Positions 50,501 through 55,735 are shown, counted from the first letter of the stretch. The stretch: 64,000 nt of DNA from Fragum whitleyi (GCA_948146395.1 OX411544.1:51647933-51711932); one strand, 5' to 3'. Notes: a model not told the origin generated them from the letters alone. Program-made: numbers and translations.

Positions 50501-53500
50501 ACCTCCCAATTTTATACATATCAAAGGATCCTGAAGTAACCCCTTGCCCCATTCGGAACACCACTCGGCCAATCTCACGATCAACCTCGGATGTGAATAG
50601 ACGGACTATTTTTAAAAATTACGGGAAAACATTGGAAAACTCGATGACGTCAGTTAAAATGGCGTTAGCCCTCGAAACTGAGAGTGAAAACATTCGACGT
50701 CGCCAACGCTACTCGTTTAAGTCACTGACGTGAACTAACCGAATCCTTATATTAATATCTTTAGATTCTTAAGTAACGGCTGAAAAAATCTTAATTTTTG
50801 AGAATGATTCGTCATTCTCAAAAATTAAGCTTTTTCAACCGTTATATACTGTAAAAAATGTAAATCTACAGTGCTAGTTTTTCTTACACTGTTTCCGCCT
50901 AACAAAATGCACGATTTCGTTACATACCCATCCGCCTTACATACATCCGAGGCCATTCGGAACATCGCTCGGACTTTTCCGTAACTTGAAAAGTACCTCG
51001 GACGTAAGTGTAGTAATTTTGGGTCTTTTTTTTAGGTAATTCGGCTCCTGGTGGTACTTCGGTTAATACGCATAAAGAAAATCACATTTTGTTAATTCTT
51101 TCCGATCGTCTTTCGAGATCTCAAATTATGATATGCCTATTATTCTTCTTTCGTTGATTTTGTTTTATGCAACGTCATCCTTAGCGGGATCGTTTATGTT
51201 TGTGACGTCAAATAAACCCAAGTGCGAAATGACGCGCTTTCATGGCAGCACCCGTTTTATTCCCGAGGTCTATTCCGTAGAATCGCCGAAGGTTCCCGAT
51301 TGATCCGAGGCATGTTGTAGTTAACGGAAATAGCCCAGTGATGTTCCGAATGCCGCTTTGCCCTGGACTTTAATAATGTCTCCGAATATTTTGGGATTAT
51401 CGTGAACCCGGGATACTGTTAGATCTAGTGTCGAAACCTGGAGCCTGTTTTACTAAACATCTTACGATCACTTTTTTTGCGTAAGTCAAAAATTTAAGTT
51501 ATTTCTACAGAACTAACTAAACATAGAAGACGATTCCAATGAGATATTGCAAGGCAGAATCTAACAATTAATAAAAACACCAGGTACGATTTGTGATTTT
51601 TGCATACGATCAAAACGTTCGTAAGAAGTTTAGTAAAACGGGCCCTTCGGTCTACAACGCTTTCAACACTCTCTAAGTTATATCATGGTGACTGGAGCAC
51701 TTAACAATGGATGCCTGGAGCTGTACTACCATTACAGCCTTTCCTAATCTCAAGCTACTATTCCACATATGACTATGATTAACAGCCCATTGGTGGAAGA
51801 CAAGTAGTCGTAAAGGATGAGTGCCGCCGTTGGAAATCGAACATCGACAGTATCAGCGAATTCGCGAATTTGGTTGATTTACTCAAAGCGACGGTCTTTA
51901 ACATTTATAATGTTAATTGAGCGAACATTTGAATATTAACGTTAATAATGCCGTACAGGGTTGTAAAAATTGTCATGTAATTATTGTGTTCTAACCCTGG
52001 TAATACCCTCAATTTCCAAATCATCTAAAACACAAAAATATATACTTACAAATGGTTGTGAAAACAGAGAAAAAATAAAAACTCCTAAACATAACGCCTC
52101 TTCCGGGTACTTTCAACTTTATAAGTCGGTTCATGCTCTTGGTGTCTCTTATCAGGGAGATCTTGTAACAAATTGAGACTTAAACAACATTAATTTTGTT
52201 TCCCTTTTGGTTTATGAATAATCAAGTTAAAAAAAAGTAAACATGAGTCATAAAAAGCAGCAAGTGGTGGCATATGTTTCATTGTGCTTCTTATCTGTGA
52301 TGAAACCTGGGCCCAAATGGTCCGCTTCACAAAATTTATTTCGAAATTATGAATCGTAAGTCAAAATCACAAATCGTACCAGGTGTTTTCATTAATTGTT
52401 AGATTATGTCTTACAGTATCTCATTGGAATCGTCTTCATGGAACGATTCCAATGAGATAATGCACGGTAGAATTCCATATTTAATTACTACTGTAGAAGG
52501 AGCTTCAGTTTTTGACTTCCGCAAATTGATCGTAAGATCTTAAGTAAAATAGGCCCCTGGACCGGTTGTCAAGCTTTTTTGTCCTCACCTGCGAATTCCC
52601 CAGGTATTAAGTTGAAACTGGGCAGGTGTTCCTGTAGGCTTCAAAGTGAATTAGGTTAGAATAAATCATAGATTTCGGGTATCCATAGGGTTTGGGTTTT
52701 CATACCTTCATTAGTGAAGGAAATTCTATTCGTCCGTCGAAGTAATTACACCAAGCTTGAACAAAAGTATCTAGGTTTAAAATTTAAGATTATTCCCCTT
52801 TTCTCTTTTGGATATATTTTTTCCTATGACTTATAACTTAAGATATAAATAATGCACATTTTGTGTGTTAAGGAAATACAATGTAAGGTCATTTTAACGT
52901 TTTAAGACTTCAAATAATCATTTGCGAAATGTTTTATTTCTGGTGATTCGCCTCGAAAATGCCTCGTTAAGAAATGTTTTCATATGAAAGCTAAAAATTA
53001 AGACAACTACATAACTGATATAATGTATATTTCATGTAAGAATTCATAAAAACGCAAAACATGGAAAGGGTATTGAAGAATAACATTTCCCAAACATCTC
53101 AATCAATTATTGTATCATTTTAAAAAATCAGAAAAGGTTTGATGGTGAATTCTTTATTTGACATCTTTCAAAATTACAAATGATCTGTTATAAAACTGGT
53201 AGAATAGATAATTTTTAGGAAAGGTGAAAGTAGGATAACGTCTGGAAGTGTTGATAAACTGCTTTCCATTGCAAATAACGGTTATCGAGAAAGTCAACAT
53301 CGGCTTGATTTATATTCAGTCGTATGAATAACAGCTGCAATTTAAGCATGGAAAATCTTTATGTTCCTTTTTTCTATTCAAGGAAACAATTTTAACAATT
53401 TTTCCATTTTAGTTTTCTTATATGTCTTCGGAGGATTGGAAAACAATCAAAATTTCACACTCCGTGGAATTTTCGATATTTATGACGTATGAAGGAAAAA

Positions 53501-55064
53501 CATATTTCAGGATATGAAAAAAAAAAAAAACCAACATGCTTTTCCTATTTTACACTAAACCCCCCAAAATAATCTTTGCATCTTAGTACAACACACTATT
53601 CTGTTTTTGTTTATCATTTTATTTTTTGTTTGATTGTTTGTTTTTGTTTGTACTTTAATTTTTTGCACATCCGTTTGAAAAAGAACGATCTCATCCATGG
53701 ATCCAAAATGAGGGCCTGGGGTCGGACACAGTCCTCCATTTTTTTTTATTTATTACTGATATAGGAAAACAAAGTTTAATCTCAACTCTAAACTGGGAAT
53801 TCTCATAGAACATATTCGCCTAGATTTACGTCATCGCAGAATTCAAAGAAGGACATATCTGGAATCTATTGATTCAAGACGTCTGAAGCTTTGACAATCA
53901 ACTCGGATTCATAGAACATAGTCTGTTTTGTCTCAGTTGTCCCCAAAACAATTGGATTAGTTTAATTGGTTACGATGTTTTCTGTTTCTTACCAAGCCAA
54001 AAATATTGTCCATGACTGTAGATGTACGGTCAATTTTGATAAAGTGGCCACCGCTTCTAAGCCACCGATTTCAACAATTCGTTGTTATATATTGAACAAA
54101 ATCCCACAAAAAGTAAATGTTTAATAATTTGGAACATACCAAACATCAAATTAAATGATAAAACGAGAGGTTCAGCCTTAGAAAGAAAAAAATGAACTAG
54201 ATCCAAATTATATCAATTTAGAGGCTAATGGCAAGTTAGAGGGAACGATCCCAAACTCATATTTCCGTTGGTGACCATAAAAACGGATTTCTTTTTTAAG
54301 GGTAGTATCTATGTCCATAGCCTACAGAAAAGTTTTACTTTGTCATAATAAACTGGATGCCATTCGACTCTTCCAAAGTATTTAAGTTACTGCAAAATTT
54401 TGGATCCACAGAAATACATCTTTGCTGATTCAAAGGGTCAATAGTTAATTTGTAGACATTAAATCCTTCAAAATAAGTACACTTTTAGACAGCAAAATTT
54501 CAGACGATTACTAAATCGCATCCGGCATATTCTTGCCAAATGACCTTTTCTGTCTCAACGGTATACTAAAGACACGACCAAATCTTCCTGAGAAGTAATA
54601 GCGTGACACCTACATATAACTTAAGCTTTGATCGAAGTCCTAAATAACATAAAGCTGTACAAACCAAAGACTATATTGTTTCAAAGCAATGCTGCCGATC
54701 CCTTGAGACGCAACATTATCCGAGAGTTATTATTTTTGTCACGAAATTCTATCAACGTTTTTCTTACAATATTGAAGAGGTTTAGAGCCAAAAGCTATAA
54801 ATATTTTTAGATGTATTTTATGGACAATCTCTCAAAAAACAGACGTTTATGATACTCTTAAAGCTGATAGGGATCGCTTAAAAGCTTACATGGCATTACT
54901 AACAACAAGAGATGATCCCCGCAAATTTTAATACAGACAAAAAACTATCGTTGCAATATACTGACAGTCGTATATGGTCCGTCTGGTGTTATTTCAACAT
55001 TAAATAGAAACAACTTTGGTGTAAGAGAATAGTGAAAATACACCGTGAAAAACTTTTCATTTTT
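17290..55064 (-). CDS. Adhesion-type GPCR: cadherin-like repeats + PAN/apple + GAIN/GPS + 7TM (5' end not found)
   Basis: This is a large surface receptor of the adhesion GPCR family. Such receptors bind ligands through long N-termini, self-cleave at the GPS and signal through G proteins by a tethered agonist. Twenty-two minus-strand exons between 55064 and 17386 join in phase at all 21 junctions to 903 codons. Approximate residues: cadherin-like 1-248, PAN/apple 249-333 (six Cys), GAIN 335-610 with GPS Cys 573, 593, 605 and 607 and Trp588, the HF|T cleavage point after 610, agonist TNFAVLM 611-617, TM1 from about 630, TM3 Cys694, ECL2 Cys765, TM6 [10 protein letters not shown]7 to about 875. 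No start Met or signal peptide was found, so more exons lie upstream. The last exon may read to TAA at 17290-17292 or splice onward. I cannot assign a named subfamily. 7TM/GAIN is certain; the cadherin-like label is by pattern. Confidence 0.88.
17609..17730. repeat. Central-hairpin MITE family (GTTAACAACATCGTG), truncated copy
   Basis: It carries CAGTTAGTAACATCGTATAA and the reverse-oriented CTTATTCCAAACACTC seen in fuller copies at 23101, 38026, 56233 and 59825. The rest of the element is missing. Confidence 0.55.
18215..18341 (-). CDS. Adhesion GPCR exon 21 (TM6 and most of TM7)
   Basis: A 127-bp exon lies between acceptor TTGTTTTACAG and donor TTCAG|GTACGT, phase 2 to 0. It codes for [20 protein letters not shown], then [12 protein letters not shown]. 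The LGITWMFG motif of TM6 and FAILNSLQG of TM7 are diagnostic of adhesion GPCRs. Confidence 0.96.
18380..18510. repeat. Fragment of GCGCAAGGTCAGGTGA repeat
   Basis: AAGCGCAAGGTCAGGTGACT, AGGAACAT and GGACGGAC recur in two tandem units at 20185-20480. The fragment lies in the receptor intron just upstream of the TM6 exon. Confidence 0.5.
18789..19022. repeat. MITE with GACCCGTCACGCAAAAAG ends, diverged copy
   Basis: It starts GACTCGTCACGCAAAAAA, contains CAATCTGACTGGGGTTTACA and ends CCCTTTTTTAATGAGACGG. The better copy is at 23912-24173. Confidence 0.55.
19066..19359. mobile_element. 294-bp TIR element (GGCGTAACT ends), copy 1
   Basis: The ends are GGGCGTAACTT and AGTTACGCC. It shares several blocks, such as CAAATCATAGAAAAGAGG, TTTTGTCACAGTC and GCGTATAAATTTCAAAATCC, with the copy at 28798-29071. 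Both lie in receptor introns next to exons. Confidence 0.65.
19396..19481 (-). CDS. Adhesion GPCR exon 20 (TM5, ICL3)
   Basis: An 86-bp exon codes for [18 protein letters not shown], then [11 protein letters not shown]. Acceptor ATTTTTCAG, donor TCAA|GTAAGT, phase 0 to 2. Confidence 0.93.
20185..20480. repeat. Two ~150-bp direct units and CGTACG microsatellite
   Basis: ATTTCACCAAACCGTGAC and ATTCACCAAACCGCGTTA start two units that share TGCGCAAGGTCA and AGGAACATT. The stretch ends in ACGTACGTACGTGTG and GGACGGACAGACG. The order resembles other bivalve-type repeats that end in GGACGGACGG. Confidence 0.6.
20480..22660. other. Receptor intron, TM5 side: no coding sequence seen
   Basis: The intron (19482-22668) shows small hairpins, including ATTTTGTCTATACAGGTATA at about 20934-20963 and AAGTTGGAATTGCTCCGCAT at about 21660-21690. 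No exon or full element is recognised. Confidence 0.45.
22669..22732 (-). CDS. Adhesion GPCR exon 19 (ECL2, start of TM5)
   Basis: A 64-bp exon lies between acceptor TTCATATCAG and donor TTCC|GTAAGT, phase 2 to 0. It codes for [20 protein letters not shown] then S. The CWLS motif pairs with the TM3 cysteine, and WAFxGPxxxxI begins TM5. Confidence 0.95.
23101..23532. mobile_element. Central-hairpin MITE family (GTTAACAACATCGTG), full copy
   Basis: The left end is GTTAACAACATCGGTAAA and the right end TTTCACGTTGTTATTAA, an inverted pair. Near the middle is TTTTGTTCAGGATGAACAAA, a short foldback shared by the other copies. Repeated GAATGA motifs fill the arms. Open frames in it are not genes. 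Confidence 0.7.
23912..24173. mobile_element. MITE with GACCCGTCACGCAAAAAG ends, best copy
   Basis: The left end is TGACCAGTCACGTGAAAAGG and the right TTTTTGCGTGACGGGTCACA, an inverted pair. An internal foldback stands around CAGTCTGCGCATTCCGCGCA. Fragments are at 18789-19022, 22795-22905, 23640-23680 and 34085-34190. Confidence 0.65.
24337..24403 (-). CDS. Adhesion GPCR exon 18 (TM4)
   Basis: A 67-bp exon lies between acceptor TTATTTTCAG and donor AAAG|GTGACA, phase 1 to 2. It codes for [19 protein letters not shown], then RQ. GWG + SPVAIIGIS + QGYGT matches the family's GWGxPxxIxGIS...YGT signature. Confidence 0.95.
24816..24966 (-). CDS. Adhesion GPCR exon 17 (TM3, ECL1 end, ICL2)
   Basis: A 151-bp exon lies between acceptor CTACACAG and donor TGGG|GTAAGA, phase 0 to 1. 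It codes for [20 protein letters not shown], then [16 protein letters not shown], then [11 protein letters not shown]. Cys694 is the conserved TM3 cysteine. The first ~55 bp of the exon (upper coordinates) are the terminal unit of a ~60-bp tandem repeat that runs on into the intron to 25615. Confidence 0.95.
24912..25615. repeat. ~60-bp minisatellite overlapping the TM3 exon
   Basis: AAGATGGCCACGA or a close variant recurs near 24941, 25001, 25059, 25119, 25211, 25261, 25320, 25381, 25468, 25537 and 25599. The context is (T)AATGTAAC before it and GGCAC...ACGAAAAACG...GAGGTTTGTAT after it. The first unit is coding: it is the antisense of the codons for [16 protein letters not shown] in the TM3 exon. 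A poly-T run splits the array near 25430. Confidence 0.85.
26342..26441 (-). CDS. Adhesion GPCR exon 16 (TM2)
   Basis: A 100-bp exon lies between acceptor ATTTTTCAG and donor CAA|GTAAGA, phase 2 to 0. It codes for [20 protein letters not shown], then [13 protein letters not shown]. The [18 protein letters not shown] stretch fits family TM2. Confidence 0.95.
26455..26795. repeat. TIR/foldback element (CTGGTCGAGGTTGGGAG), copy 1
   Basis: ATATGTAAGTGTCTTAAACT and GACACTTAAGTGTTATTA bracket TCTGGTCGAGGTTGGGAG and its imperfect reverse. A tail ending TTGCATGATAAATAG follows. A similar full copy is at 39515-39815; partial copies lie near 30858-30962, 36900-37015 and 55640-55735. Confidence 0.6.
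27011..27114 (-). CDS. Adhesion GPCR exon 15 (TM1)
   Basis: A 104-bp exon codes for [20 protein letters not shown], then [15 protein letters not shown]. Acceptor TTTGTTTCAG, donor CTCAG|GTTTAA, phase 0 to 2. VGCxIS is the usual opening of TM1 in this family. Confidence 0.93.
27401..27524 (-). CDS. Adhesion GPCR exon 14 (GPS cleavage site and tethered agonist)
   Basis: A 124-bp exon follows acceptor TTATTTTAAG (AAG rather than the preferred YAG) and ends AAG|GTAATA, phase 2 to 0. It codes for [18 protein letters not shown], then [15 protein letters not shown]. This is a full GPS with predicted autoproteolysis between Phe610 and Thr611. The usual residue before Thr is Leu, so HF|T is a mild deviation. 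TNFAVLM is the canonical tethered agonist. Confidence 0.95.
28222..28280 (-). CDS. Adhesion GPCR exon 13 (start of GPS)
   Basis: A 59-bp exon codes for [19 protein letters not shown] plus a split Arg. Acceptor CTGTTTCAG, donor AACG|GTAATT, phase 0 to 2. Cys573 is the first of the four GPS cysteines. Confidence 0.85.
28692..28785 (-). CDS. Adhesion GPCR exon 12 (GAIN subdomain B)
   Basis: A 94-bp exon codes for [14 protein letters not shown], then [22 protein letters not shown] and EVHLDIK fit the paired strands before a GPS. Acceptor ATATTTTAG, donor AAGC|GTTAAG, phase 2 to 0. The acceptor lies only 12 bp from the end of a 274-bp TIR element (28798-29071). Confidence 0.8.
28798..29071. mobile_element. 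274-bp TIR element (GGCGTAACT ends), copy 2
   Basis: The ends are GGGCGTAAATACC and GATACGCC, with interior blocks shared with 19066-19359. Its left end is 12 bp from the acceptor of receptor exon 12, so the element supplies most of the 3' end of that intron. Confidence 0.65.
29503..29590 (-). CDS. Adhesion GPCR exon 11 (GAIN subdomain B)
   Basis: An 88-bp exon codes for [17 protein letters not shown], then [12 protein letters not shown]. Acceptor ACTGTTCAG, donor TGAG|GTATGT, phase 1 to 2. Confidence 0.8.
29782..30514. mobile_element. PIF/Harbinger-like non-autonomous element, 733 bp
   Basis: The inverted ends are AGGCCCGGTCAGACTG and, on the right, CAGTCGGACCGGGCCT. The direct repeat TTA flanks both ends (29779-29781, 30515-30517). 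A 3-bp TTA target and GGCC..GTC ends fit PIF/Harbinger. The interior has a poly-A run and many CGGA-type motifs but no transposase. It sits in the intron between GAIN exons 10 and 11. Confidence 0.75.
30860..31060. repeat. TIR/foldback element (CTGGTCGAGGTTGGGAG family), diverged copy
   Basis: GAGGTTGGGGAAATTGATAA is answered by ATTATCAATTCCCACAACCG, followed by TATCATGCAATACACTAAG as in the related copy at 55640. Confidence 0.55.
31603..31831 (-). CDS. Adhesion GPCR exon 10 (GAIN)
   Basis: A 229-bp exon follows acceptor ATTTTTACAG, phase 0 to 1. It codes for [15 protein letters not shown], then [18 protein letters not shown], then [18 protein letters not shown]. The donor ACTA|GTTAGA is weak, but it is the last GT before an in-frame stop and gives the right phase for exon 11. 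Confidence 0.83.
32164..32229 (-). CDS. Adhesion GPCR exon 9 (GAIN subdomain A)
   Basis: Twenty-two codons ([20 protein letters not shown], then FQ) lie between acceptor TTTTTACAG and donor CAA|GTAAGG, phase 0 to 0. It is an amphipathic helix that continues exon 8. Confidence 0.83.
32310..32480 (+). mobile_element. tRNA-derived SINE, plus orientation (antisense to receptor)
   Basis: A B-box-like GGTCCCGAGTTCGATCC is preceded by TAGCGCGTCGAACTGTCAAT and followed by a tail with TTGACTATCGTATATAC and CAGCTGGAGGCTAG. The tail matches the SINE at 14458-14625. It lies between receptor exons 8 and 9. Confidence 0.65.
32678..32845 (-). CDS. Adhesion GPCR exon 8 (GAIN subdomain A)
   Basis: Fifty-six codons lie between acceptor GTCTTGCAG and donor AAG|GTATGA, phase 0 to 0. 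The helical sequence includes [29 protein letters not shown] and [10 protein letters not shown], which fits the helical half of GAIN. Confidence 0.85.
33661..33701 (-). CDS. Adhesion GPCR exon 7 (linker to GAIN)
   Basis: A 41-bp micro-exon codes for [13 protein letters not shown]. Acceptor TTGTTTCAG, donor AAAG|GTTAGT, phase 1 to 0. It is accepted because it alone bridges the phase between the PAN exon and the first GAIN exon. Confidence 0.7.
34251..34805. repeat. AGCTCACCT-family repeat, degenerate copy
   Basis: It begins AGCTCACCTCAGAACGAAGT and GTGAGCTTTTGTGAT, then two or three units with TTGGCTCAAATG or TGAAACTTTGTCAGCATAT phrases. The right terminus with CATGGTCC is not seen. It lies between receptor exons 6 and 7. 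Confidence 0.6.
34939..35193 (-). CDS. Adhesion GPCR exon 6 (PAN/apple domain)
   Basis: A 255-bp exon lies between acceptor CTACTGCAG and donor ACGG|GTATGC, phase 1 to 1. It codes for one complete module with six cysteines at residues 250, 280, 284, 292, 304 and 331. The arrangement ([24 protein letters not shown], final KNC) is that of PAN/apple domains, which bind proteins or glycans. There are N-glycosylation sites at NLT, NAT and NKT. A one-exon domain with phase 1 on both sides is a classic shuffling unit. Confidence 0.85.
36121..36312 (-). CDS. Adhesion GPCR exon 5 (cadherin-like)
   Basis: A 192-bp exon lies between acceptor TCAATTACAG and donor ACAG|GTAATT, phase 1 to 1. It codes for [20 protein letters not shown], then [18 protein letters not shown], and ends in strand-like TVITVKQT. 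It completes the repeat begun in exon 4. The Ca2+-binding LDRE and DxNDN motifs of classical cadherins are absent. Confidence 0.78.
36890..37020. repeat. TIR/foldback element (CTGGTCGAGGTTGGGAG family), fragment
   Basis: TTGTGGGAAATTATCATGAC and CAACCTGGACCAGATTACAT repeat the paired arms of the copies at 26455 and 39515, followed by TCAAGGACGCTAACATATTA. Confidence 0.5.
37695..37857. mobile_element. Palindromic MITE (GTAGTGGACC family), best copy
   Basis: A near-complete palindrome runs from AGGTAGTGGACCCGTAATAG to the answering ATTGCGGAACTGTTACAGG and CACTACCTTAA. The centre is TTTCCTAATGGAAATTATTA. TTTA/TTAA-like flanks suggest a TTAA or TA target. Confidence 0.8.
38026..38442. mobile_element. 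Central-hairpin MITE family (GTTAACAACATCGTG), full copy
   Basis: It runs from GTTAACAACATCGTGAAATT to TTTCACGTTGTAATTAAC, with GAATGA-rich arms and GCCAATTTCGTCCAATTAGC at the centre. Confidence 0.7.
38480..38712. repeat. GTCGCTTAA-type repeat fragment
   Basis: AGAGCGACCACGTCTATTAA and TTAAGCGACT recur, in reverse, as GTGGTCGCTTAAAACAAG near the right end. It looks like a non-autonomous DNA element with decayed ends. Confidence 0.45.
39067..39194 (-). CDS. Adhesion GPCR exon 4 (cadherin-like)
   Basis: A 128-bp exon lies between acceptor ATCCTAG and donor CAGA|GTAAGT, phase 2 to 1. It codes for [20 protein letters not shown], then [20 protein letters not shown]. FxVxxxAPVGxxIGxV is the usual start of a cadherin repeat. 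It is separated from exon 3 by a 9.8-kb intron made largely of repeats. Confidence 0.77.
39515..39815. repeat. TIR/foldback element (CTGGTCGAGGTTGGGAG), copy 2
   Basis: CATCTGGTCGAGGTTGGGAG, then ATTTATCATGACGAGG and GCCGACACCAGATAATATTG, with a long tail ending CATTGCATGATAAAAG. It is collinear with 26455-26795. Confidence 0.65.
40640..40862. repeat. CTCCACTGGC ... GCCAGTGGGC element
   Basis: A foldback start (CTCCACTGGC, CGGGCCAGTGGGC) is followed by two direct units carrying TACTGAATGGATTTCAATCA. This is a widespread bivalve-type repeat arrangement; the class is unknown. Confidence 0.6.
40895..41095. repeat. Minisatellite of CAACTCGTACCC units
   Basis: About ten units of roughly 18-24 bp, based on GGTCAACTCGTACCCTTTTT, vary in the T-run and spacer. 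The full phrase ACTCGTACCCACGGTAACTC reappears, which suggests a higher-order unit of about 90 bp. No coding sense is apparent. Confidence 0.75.
44247..44352 (-). mobile_element. SINE tail fragment
   Basis: On the minus strand it reads ACCGTAGACCTATGTGAGAT, then AGCAGCTAGGGGCTAGGAAA. This is the tail of the SINE at 14458-14625 without the tRNA-like head. Confidence 0.55.
48692..48940. repeat. Central-hairpin MITE family, copy truncated next to receptor exon 3
   Basis: GTAAGCAACATCGTGAATCT starts the copy and GAATTGAGCGTTGTGCGAG ends it. The normal right terminus with CACGTTGTTA is missing. Its end lies about 19 bp beyond the donor of the exon at 48959-49148. Confidence 0.6.
48959..49148 (-). 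CDS. Adhesion GPCR exon 3 (cadherin-like)
   Basis: A 190-bp exon follows acceptor TTTATTCAG, phase 1 to 2. It codes for [20 protein letters not shown], then [15 protein letters not shown], then [15 protein letters not shown]. The donor is ambiguous: AAATC|GTACGG gives the stated end, and GAGAC|GTGTCC, 15 bp earlier, keeps the same phase. Both are weak donors. A MITE copy ends about 19 bp beyond the chosen donor. Confidence 0.75.
49422..49655. mobile_element. MITE with GGGCCCGTTTTACTAAAC ends, copy 1
   Basis: The left end is GGGGCCTGATTTACTGCTCA and the right TCGTAAGAAGTTTAGTAAAG. The shared core is ACGATTCCAATGAGATATTG. Copies at 51440-51646 and 52309-52557 have the same core. Confidence 0.7.
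49775..49847. repeat. Short foldback repeat ending CATAGGGTTTC
   Basis: It opens ACCCTATGTTGATGATACCC and closes AGTACCCATAACATAGGGTT, with GTCTCGTCGAGAC in the loop. It is related to 13539-13603. Confidence 0.65.
50166..50297 (-). CDS. Adhesion GPCR exon 2 (cadherin-like)
   Basis: A 132-bp exon lies between acceptor TTCATTTAG and donor TACG|GTAATT, phase 1 to 1. It codes for [19 protein letters not shown], then [14 protein letters not shown], then [11 protein letters not shown]. The closing VTYSLYG joined to [12 protein letters not shown] of the next exon gives the cadherin pattern YSI...F.I...TG.I. Confidence 0.72.
50776..50844. repeat. Near-perfect 30-bp-arm hairpin
   Basis: AACGGCTGAAAAAATCTTAA and TTTTTGAGAATGA on the left pair with TCATTCTCAAAAATTAAGCT and TTTTCAACCGTT on the right, with only the TTCG-type loop between. 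It could be a small palindromic MITE. Confidence 0.75.
51440..51646. mobile_element. MITE with GGGCCCGTTTTACTAAAC ends, copy 2
   Basis: Left GAGCCTGTTTTACTAAACAT and right CGTAAGAAGTTTAGTAAAAC then GGGCCC form the terminal inverted repeat. It is the least eroded copy at the ends. Confidence 0.75.
51683..51785 (-). mobile_element. SINE tail fragment
   Basis: On the minus strand ATCATAGTCATATGTGGAAT and AGTAGCTTGAGATTAGGAAA match the SINE tail at 14458-14625. Confidence 0.5.
52309..52557. mobile_element. MITE with GGGCCCGTTTTACTAAAC ends, copy 3 (reverse)
   Basis: Relative to the other two copies it is inverted: AATCGTACCAGGTGTTTTCA comes first, and GATCGTAAGATCTTAAGTAA with AGGCCCC closes it. 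A central foldback (CTCATTGGAATCGTC and GACGATTCCAATGAG-like arms) is complete here. Confidence 0.7.
54962..55064 (-). CDS. Adhesion GPCR exon 1 of those found (cadherin-like, candidate)
   Basis: A 103-bp exon lies between acceptor TTTAG and donor GTCA|GTATAT, phase 0 to 1. It codes for strand-like [12 protein letters not shown] followed by [17 protein letters not shown]. The second part resembles the start of a cadherin repeat (FxVxIxPxGxxxTV). It fits the next exon in phase and completes a Ser. Support is phase plus pattern only, so it is weaker than the other exons. It implies further exons above 55064. Confidence 0.5.
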
Positions 55065-55639
55065 CTAAATTATTGGTAACTTTCATCGATAACGTTTGTT
55101 TACGGACAACGTAGTCACGAAAAGAAAGAGTTTTTAAACTATTTTCCCGTTGCGCTTTTTCATAAAAAAGTGACATCAAAACGGTTTACCTTATTTTTTT
55201 TCTGTTTGTAAGCGATTTTCTCATCGTGTGTTGTTGGGGTGTCCTTTTCGTTTTGAATCGAAATACGGGAGTATTTCTTTGAATTACCGCTTCACGTATT
55301 CTCTCTAGGCCTACAAATCTCAAAAAAAAATCTCTTTCGAATCATTGCTCCACTGTTAATACCGACAGCAAAAAATAGCATCAAATCTTTCGCATATTGT
55401 GGCAAGTGTGGAGTTGCATTCCTCACAGCACGCAGACGTTCTATATCTATCTTATTACTTTACAAATATCCCTGTGATAACATCTATAATCTATTTTCTA
55501 TAATATCTCATGGATATATTTAGAATAATGACACAATGTGGTTATTTTAAGATACTTGCATTTCCGTATGAAACGTCGACAGAAACAAGGAAAGTAGAGG
55601 TTATAAGATAAATATAATACGCACATAAAGTGTTTTGTA

Positions 55640-55735
55640 TAAAATATATCTAACCCGGTTGTGGGAATTGATATTTGTCGAGGCTCTTATCAAATCCCCC
55701 AATCTCGTTAGATTTTTTTCATACAATACATGAAG
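55640..55735. repeat. TIR/foldback element (CTGGTCGAGGTTGGGAG family), diverged copy
   Basis: CTAACCCGGTTGTGGGAATT and TCAAATCCCCCAATCTCGTT are the paired arms, with TCGAGGCTCTT between. The copy is in the opposite sense to 30860-31060. Confidence 0.55.

Larger units (their letters stand above)
50298..54961. other. Receptor intron between exons 1 and 2: repeats and unassigned AT-rich DNA
   Basis: Named repeats are the hairpin at 50776-50844, MITE copies at 51440-51646 and 52309-52557, and a SINE fragment at 51683-51785. Motifs such as CATTCGGAACATCGCTCGGA (50955) and CATTCGGAACACCACTCGGC (50552) mark a further dispersed repeat. From about 52,570 to 54,960 I see no repeat family and no convincing exon. 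Confidence 0.5.
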
